From Temnothorax longispinosus (Eukaryota > Arthropoda > Insecta > Hymenoptera > Formicidae): a stretch of DNA of 64,000 nt. The translations under genes were made by a program, and so were the position numbers. Numbering within the stretch: the stretch's first letter is position 1; each line of letters starts with the position of its first letter. The notes beneath the pieces were generated by a model. The model saw nothing but the letters and a program-made list of their open reading frames with translations. It made no database searches and was not told the DNA's origin. This document shows, in pieces, positions 28,076 through 37,000 of this stretch. The stretch spans positions 14,935,341 to 14,999,340 of the forward strand of contig NC_092368.1 in NCBI RefSeq assembly GCF_030848805.1. Direction: 5' to 3'.

Positions 28076-31000
28076 TTATTTTCCTTTTTTCCAAACATAT
28101 ATAATTAATACAATTAAATTGAACAGAAATATCTATTTACATATTTATACTTTTAATTCTTGTATTCTTAGATTTTCAACATTAGGTAATAACATAAACT
28201 TAGATATTAAGCTCGTAATTATTTCATTAAATAAAAAATAAATTTCGCAGAAAATTTAAAGCAATATTGCTGTCGCCCTAATTGATCGAGCGACAGCAAA
28301 CACTGAAGTAATGTAGATTTTTATAGGGTTTCGATGTCATCACTAGCCATTGGGGGATTTCCGTCACGGAAGGGCCGTATCGATTATCTCGCGTGCCTCG
28401 TTATATAACCCGCACTGAATATTGCGTGAATTTACACGTGCAGGCGTGCGAATTAATCACAGGAAAGGACGCACTTTGCCTCTTAACTGGCGGTTGTAGA
28501 ATGCAGATAATATCATGGGGAAGAAGGAGAAAGACGTTCGTAAAAAAAGAGGAGAGAAAAAACCATAAATTTACGTTTAACATTTCACCGCTAAGCTTGC
28601 ACGAACTTCAGACTTCCGTTATCAACCATATCGAAATTAACAATATCCATTATCTGCGGATTTAGCATTGTTAAATATCGCGAAAACGAGTATCACATGA
28701 AAATAGAAAATATTATGATTATTATATGTTATAAATATAATGCATTTGTAATAATCGCATTTATATTAATATATAGCGATAATATTAATGGCATTTCTCG
28801 TATTTTCCTGGGTACAGCGCTTTTTAATTTCTACGATAAAATTTAACGATTCATATATGAAGCACCTGAATAATTAATGGTATTAATAAATAATTTTCCA
28901 TGCGGAATAAACAAATAGAGAACATAAATTTAAATATCACGACAGACTTATCGGGCATATTATTATATCGTATGTTATACATATACGTAATAAAATGCAT
29001 TATTTCCGTATTGCAATCATTACTTTTACATATACGAGTTTAAATTAAATCTCTAATAAAGAGAATAAAATATATCCATCGCGCGTAATGGATGTGTAAC
29101 TCTATAATCTAACGTAAATAAATATAATAAATAAGACATGGATTAGCGCAAGCGGATGTAACAGAATGAACGATAAATGAATTGTATGAAATATGACGCG
29201 GAGAAATAGGTGGAACAAAACGTAATGTAATGTAATGTATTTACCAGGCAAGTTCTTACCTACGCAATCGGGTAACTTGGCGGTGGTCTCGTTCCATTTA
29301 CCATTTCTGCACTCGAGTGTCCTTTTTCTCTCCCTGCTGTCGGAAAATACGCTGCCCGACTTGCATAGGAATGTCCGCGAAGTCAATGTACCGTTCGACA
29401 CGTAACTTCCGTTCGGCGCCGAGACCTTCGGACAGCCCAACACTGCAAACGCGTTAGTTCATTCCCACCTTGCCTTCCTAATTAACACCTTGTTCCAGTT
29501 TAAAGTTACAAGGCGATATCGCTCCCGCCCTTAAAAAATTCTATTATTTCCATAGAAACTCCACGCAATATATATTATATGTATATTTCTGAACATTTAA
29601 ATGACAAACACTAACGAGTTATTAAAAGTTTTAATCACTAAAATAGTTGATGAAGTAGCTAATGGCATTTCAAGGAACTTTTAAATTGGCAAAAACTTGA
29701 ACAGTGGTGTCGTTTGCGAAAATTCTGCGTTTAAAATTAAACTTTATATTTTTTTCATAATATCTCTGATTTCCCAAAATGTCGCGCTCGAACAAGAAAA
29801 GAGAAATTTATTAATGCTCAGAAATAATGTTAGAGTGTGAAAATTATAAATTCTGCCGTCTAAATATTTTATGACAATCCGTTATCATGTAAATAAGCTT
29901 CTTGAAACACAAATTTAATATTGCCGAGGATTCCCAAACATTGATTACGACACGTTATTAAAATAATACCCAATTTACTTTCAGAGAGAAAGATTGAAAA
30001 ACACCGATGGTGGGGATATAATTTGTTTCAAACCCCAGAATTTATCGGATAATTGTTGGAGCTCCATTAATTGATCAGAATGCTAATTTCACCCGAATAA
30101 CACGGTCGACTTAATTTCACGTAGACCTTTGTCGATTGGCGAAGTACATATGTATCTTTGCTGAGTTAACCGCGTGTTTGCAACAACGCGCGTGTTCGCG
30201 ACACTTTTCTCACATATGTTTTCTGTTTTTACCTTGGTACTGCAGCAAAAAGCCTCGGGCGTTGTAAAACCTCTTTGAAGCGACAAAGTCGAGGGTCAAC
30301 ACGTTCGAGTTGGAGACAACTCGTACGCCCGCGGCGGTGCCGCAGAACTCGAAGAGAGTGCTGCCGCGTTCCCGCACTCTCACGATATCCACGCAGTTCC
30401 CATCCGCGTTCGGACCTGCAAGCATTTATTCGCGGTTTCCGCCTGGAGTTTGTTTGCGGAAGGCGTGTAAAATCAGAGACCGCGGCGCTCAGGGATGTTT
30501 ATTTTTTCGACGATCGACGCGGTCTCTTAATCCGATCCGGTGTCATGTGTAGCGCATGTGCGCTGGCTCTATTTGTGTAGTAAACTGTAGTTATGTGTTA
30601 GCGAATCGTTACTCATTCTGCAGCTTGGTAAGAGTTAAAGTGGATCGTTGAAACCTGCGGTTTAAATAAAGGTCGTAAATTTCGAAAAAAAATATACAGT
30701 GTTGTATCTAATGGTATCCAAGCAACGTACATATATCTGTTTTAAGACTTTATTTAAGTTCCCGAAAACTTTTCTTTATTTAAACAGTAAGTTATCTTCA
30801 TCGCGGCGAGAAAGAACTGATGCGCCAGATTCGTTTGCCACAAACGATAAATCTGCAGCTTTTGGTTTCAACTGCGAGCAACTCAATTTTTATCAATTTA
30901 AATTGTCGCACTCTATAGCGAAGGGGTTTCGGGATGGAGGGGTTAAAACGCGAGCTCACCACGGATATTCAAGTCGTGAAAGGTCAGAACTATCCTCTGA

Positions 31001-34000
31001 CCCGGAAACGTCCTGAAGGTCCACCCACACGTTTCTCCGACGTAGTACAGTGGGTAACCCGGGGTGTTGATGTAACCACCTTCTCCGCCGATTACCTTCA
31101 CCTCCTGATTGCAGTATCGTCTAACCGCAACTTCTGCAATCAATAAAATATTATCCTCTATGCGGTATGGCGATGTAACAGTCCACTTATACAGTATAGT
31201 ACAATTTTTTTTACGAAATGCAGTTTTGTGAAAATAGAGGTTTATGTATCTCCCGTAAAAAAAATAGTTTTTTATACGTATTGAGTAATATAAAACTAAT
31301 TAAATATTAAACTAAAGTCAGGTTGGTATTTGCAAAGCAAAAAATAGAAAATTTAAGAGGCAATAACCAAGCAAACCAGGATATTAATAACGTAAAATAT
31401 GATTTATTATTAACTAAACTTTGACGGAACGTTTCGAATATTTAATCTTACTAAATATTATAAATTACAGTTTAATTTTAGTTAAATTTTTCGACTAAAT
31501 TTCGGTGTTACATGTGTTTGATAAGTCGTGCTAATACAACGCTATACCCTCCAGATGTCTAATTAAATCTTTCTCTTAGTACCCTTAGTACTACTTAGTA
31601 ACAAATCATTACTAATGGAGGCACAATTCTATCGTTGTGAAAAGAATTATTTTCGAGGGGATAGCAGGATTGGGCCGCGCGTTTCTGCTGCCATAAGGCT
31701 ACTGTTAACATCTGCATCCGTCGTGGTCTATTTGTCGCCGGGCGATACGATTGCACGGATCCCTTTATAGCGCGTATTGCGGGCCAGGAGGCGAGGGTGT
31801 CCTTGCCCCAGTTTCGTGGATAGGGGTGCCATTTCTGGGGGTGGGGGCTAGATACGCCGGTGACGGTAATAAGGGCGACGAAGGGGAAATTTGGTCCTCC
31901 GTCTTCCCTCTTTTCCCCTCCGCCATCCCTCAATGTGCAACATTCTATGCGCACCGTTTCCAATATTCCGCCAAGTGTGACGGCCTTCACAAGGAATGTT
32001 TTGTCCTGCTGAATAGCGAACGGTTTTTATCCGATCTATCGATTCAATCGAGCGCCTGTTTAATGAAACGCTTTGCATTCAATTGGGACATCGGGTGTCT
32101 CGAATTATTCCAATGTTTTATTAACGTACAATTTGGTCTGGTGAACTTTAGCTTGCGAAAACTGCTCGGTATAAATCAGAGAGAAATTTGCAAAAATTTT
32201 TTAAAATTCCTGATTAATTTGATGATTAATACATCCAAAATTTGAATTATGTTTAATGATTTTAATACAATTATTAAATAATTAAGTAAATTACTATATT
32301 TTATGTATGCAAGTATAAATAATAATTTTATTATATGTTATTCTACACGAAAAAAACGTAGCTCAATTTAGTCGTAAAATATGGATAACTAACATTTTTT
32401 TGAAGCGAGAGCTATAATTTAGCAATATATATATAGTAGCGAAACCTTCTGTTCTCGCTACAAAAAATGTTAGTTATCCATATTTTATGACTAGATTTAG
32501 CAATAGTAGCTAATCTTTTTTTCCCGTGTAGTAAAATATTATATAGTTCAATACGTATTACATAAAAAAATTACTATGTTAAAGAAATATTCTCGACAGA
32601 ATCGTGATAGATACAGCGAAATCTATCAATCTAAAGGATTGAAATATCTAAACGTATAAACATTTGTTACGCAATAAGCTATAACTTGTAACATTTTGTA
32701 ATATATTCTAATGTAATTTCTTATTTTTCACGACGCATAAGTTTTCCTTCATTTCGAAAAATGGAACCATATCGAACAATAAAAACCCGAAAACGTCACG
32801 CTTCCCTCGCAAAGGAGCTTCCGCGGTACGTGCGTTTCCATAGAATGGCGGGATTACATGCCCTTTCCGTGGCATCCCCCGATGCGTTCGAGCGTGGTGT
32901 ATTGTGTGCGATCGGATACACTGTTTCTTGCTGTCGGTAGAATTTCAGCGCATATGCCGGCGATCCCACGGTCAATAAAGATCATTGCATCGTCGACAGC
33001 TGGCGGACAACGGCCGACGGTCGAGATAGAAATCTGAGGCCGATTTCATCGGACGTGCGGCACGTGACGTGCCGTGCATTTCTCCGCCCCCGCGTGACCT
33101 GTATGTCCGGGGCGCTAGCTTTATCGAGCTCGTCGATCATCGATTGCACACGCCCGAATATTGCACACGCGGAGAAATAACCCTTTGGGTTTTTCGCCGA
33201 TAAATAAACCCAGATTCGTAATACTGTAAATGTCTTGTACCGGAAATATTGTCAGTTCCTCGATTTTATGAGAGGGTCGTCGTTCAGAATCGACAACAAT
33301 TAAGACGAAATATAATTTGAAGCATTTTAAAAAATGTGAAACAATTTAGAGGAAATTTAAGACAATTAACACTATAGAACTACCGGAGATTATATTTATC
33401 CATATTTATTTTTACGGAGACATCTTAGAAAAAAAAAGAGAAAACAAATTAATAAAATTAATCATTTATGTAGTTTCAATAAAAATCAGGGAAATTTTCA
33501 AAAATTAAGATGTTTTAGAAATGAGTAATAAATTATTTAAAAATGTCAATCGAGAGTCCTTTTGACCCGTTTAACATTTTTAAATAATTTATTTTGACCC
33601 CTTTGGTAGTTCTAGTTAAAAGAAAATTAGAAATATACTCTTGAGAACGTTAATAGAAATAACTGGCTATCCGTTAATATTTCAGTTTATACTTATACTG
33701 AGGCTGTTTATATACTAAGTTTATATATTGAGGCTACTTATATATTGAGTTTGTATACTGAGGCTGTTTGTACATATGTGTTATTGAAGCTTTTCTCGAT
33801 AACGCAGACTTCTCGATAAATATAGAATATCAGTTTTAATTTTTCCGCGAAACTTGAGAAAATAATTAATTAAGTTTTAACATTATAAAATATTTGACAT
33901 ATAATATTTTAATTATTGAGAATGTACTCACCTGGTATGCAAGCGTATTTTAATGAAATTCCACCTGGAATCCAAGAATGTGCTCCTGGATGATCGATAG

Positions 34001-37000
34001 TCACATTGTAGCGACAGTGTTTCTGACCGGAACATCTGAATCATACAGTCGTATATTAAATAAATATAACAGAGTAGAATGATTTTTTTTTAATGCGATT
34101 AGACGGACATTAAATTTTTTTACAGTAAATCTTATTATTTTTTGTACTAAATTACTTAAAATGCATCTCATATACAAATTCCCATTATCCCCGCGTGAAT
34201 AAATTGCAGTTTATGCGTGAACTCGGCTCTTGGATACTATCGATTGTCCGACAGTCGCCAATTAAATATAAGCGGCGTCGGTCATTAGGGGTTGTGAACG
34301 CGCTGACAAAAGCAGCCCCCGGGCTTCTTCTGGGGGGAGAGATGGAATTTAGGCAAAGGGCCGGGATTGTTGCTGTGCGATCTTTGTTGCTCGCGTTTGA
34401 AAGCAGGAGTGAATAATGGACGAGGGTGGATTTTCACCCCTTTTAAGAGGCCTCACTGCCGCACCCTGCTGCCGTCAACCTCTTCTTGTCGATTTTATCG
34501 GTCTCCGGACGGAAATAAAAGGGAAATAACGTTTCACCCACGTTCGCCCTTGCGAGGAATCCCTTTGAATTTTTTAAAACCCGCCGGCCACGCCGACCGG
34601 CGGATTCTGAAATTGAAATTTGTGGTTCTGTATCCGATCGTATTTTTTAGGTAACGACAAGTCGTCCATTTAACGATAAAATCGATAAAATTGTAAAATT
34701 TAGATACTGTCTCTGGAAAATTGCAACGAAGAAAATAACCACTTCTAAAATTTAATAAAGAAAATGCAGACGAGTAAATAAATAATGATCTTAATTATGC
34801 TCTGAAAATAATTGTAAAAAAAATATAAATATATGAGATTATTATAACTATAATTACGAAGGAAATGCGCTGTTTCTATTAACGTAATTACATATGGAGG
34901 GGTAAAAACCACAGTGGTGTAAGTCAAATTTTTAAAAATATTTTCTCGTGTGCATAAATGCAATTTATATATTGTACAGATTGCATTTATGCACACGAGA
35001 AAATATTTTTAAAAATTTGAGTTACACCACTGTGGTTTTTATTCCTCCATATACTTTCTTCAGTATTATTAGTAAATTACTTACTACCTTTTCGTTTTTA
35101 ATTCGTTTTTAAAATAGTAGTAATTTAAACAACTTGATATATTTTATTCTTTTGCGCGAGAAAGAAAAAAAGAGAGGTAAAATTCTGGAGTTTTTTAATA
35201 TATAAATGAGATGTTCCGTTTCTCCGCGAAGAGCTCGGTGCAATTTCAGAGATTCAAAATTTGCATCCCTCGCATTGCCATCCCCTATTTGCAGAATTCC
35301 TGGAGCGTGATGCTGTGTAAACGTAAGGGGAACCATTTAGCGGAGATCATTTCTCCTTTCGTGCTCATTTGACGCACGTTCCAAGGGAAAAGAGAGGAGG
35401 GTGGGCAATTATTGCTTCAGGAATGCTTTTACCCTACACATCAAACGTCGAGATTTCACTTTCGACCCTCGGCGATTCTCGAGTGCGCGACGAGCGGCGG
35501 ATAAAAACGGCGGGTATATGTGTATATCGAAGGCGGTGGGGATGGCGATCGAGTGGCTTAACTGCATTTCGCAATAATGACTTTTCAGAGATCATATTTC
35601 TGACACATTGCAGTTTCGATATTTTTTTGACCACCTTTTATATCTCCCGTTTATGTGTTCAAATAATTATTTTAATCATTATTATTAATTATACTTTTAT
35701 ATCGATTTCGATCAACTTATGCCTATGAAAGTATTTAATTTAGTAACATTTAATATAACATGTTACACGTAGATATTATATTACTTCTTTTACAATTTTA
35801 TTAAAATTATATTATTTACAGTTAGATACCTATACATTCTAGCTATTACAGTCATATTCTATATATTAAAAAATATTGTTTTTACGTAAGAAAACATTCT
35901 AAAGCAGCAAAGAGTGCAGGAGAATTTTTGTTCTGTTATTTTGCTGAACCCTATCATAGTTGCAGCTTTAATAAGAGTCTGTTACAATGTTTGTAGTCGG
36001 TAGTAAACGCTCGGAATATAAGCATCGTTCTCTGAAGCTGCGGTTTACCTCAGACTTCGGCCGTAACCGAACACTATCTTGTGTCATCGAATACTTGTGT
36101 CAGGAACAGAAGTTCGATATCGCCGGCCAGGGCCATGAAAGTTCTATCTCGCCGACGAATCGTAAATAAAATTATTTTTAAATCAGAGCTGCAATTGGAG
36201 AATCTAATGCTGACATAAATAATTTTTTAATGATTCGAGAAAACGAATCTAAACATGATTTTCTTATAGAATTAAATTAAATAAGTTTATGTGATAAATT
36301 GTATAGATTTTTTCATACTTTTTAAGACTAATTGTCTAAAATTAAAAAATGCTAATCACTGTTGCACCGAACATTTCAATCTACCGTTATATTTGGATGA
36401 GCAAAATAAATCTACCTTTTATTCAAGGATGATCTAATATCGACGATGTCTGCCTGGTCGTCTTCGCCGTCGAGAATGTAGTTTCCTTTGAGCTCTTTGA
36501 CGTTCGTCCATCGACGTGTGCTACCTTTGTTCCTCCACATTTTGAGCTCTTCCAAGCCTTTTGACTCTTTCTGACAGAGTTCTGTATGATTCGCGTGGTA
36601 TTCCGCCTCCAGAATATAAATAAACGCTCTCAACGATCTGCGGACGCGATATTATATTAATGTAACTCCGCATATAATTATAGGTATAAAGCTAATCTTA
36701 ATGAAAAAAACTTATTGTTAGTTAATGAGAAATAGTGTAATCAATTTTAGATATTCTTGCATGATTATCGTTCTCAAAGCTTTCCATCAGTGTCAGGTTA
36801 ATATAATGCAACATGCACGAATATTTTATGAGATGTTACTAAAATTGGAAGAGAAAACAATTGGAAGTTGAAATTAAATAACTAGGTTTAATTTTTTAGT
36901 AGTTTGTTGCGAGAATTTTTATGCGCGTTAATATTATAAATTGTATTTAATTACAAGTTTACAGTAAAAAGTAAATATATTTGGTTTTTTCTCTTATGGT

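Larger units (their letters stand above)
9030..29259 (-). other. intron 6 of the lectin/CUB gene (20.2 kb)
   Basis: This intron splits the sushi exon from the linker exon. It contains the SINE-like copy near 14.1 kb, two TTAA miniature elements (17.0-17.5 kb), several microsatellites, and CpG-rich patches at about 10.9-11.4, 18.6-20.25, 21.9-22.4 and 23.15-23.9 kb. The CpG-rich patches carry overlapping open frames on several frames at once, which reflects composition and not genes. Between them the sequence is AT-rich with nothing recognisable (9.1-10.8, 12.2-13.8, 15.5-16.9, 24.0-24.6, 25.2-29.2 kb). Confidence 0.7.
31134..33931 (-). other. intron 3 of the lectin/CUB gene
   Basis: It contains palindromic elements at 32343 and 33370, a degenerate minisatellite near 33.7 kb, and two GC-rich patches (31.65-32.0 and 32.8-33.2 kb). 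The open frame at 31751-32245 (plus) in the first patch has no recognisable motif. Confidence 0.7.
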
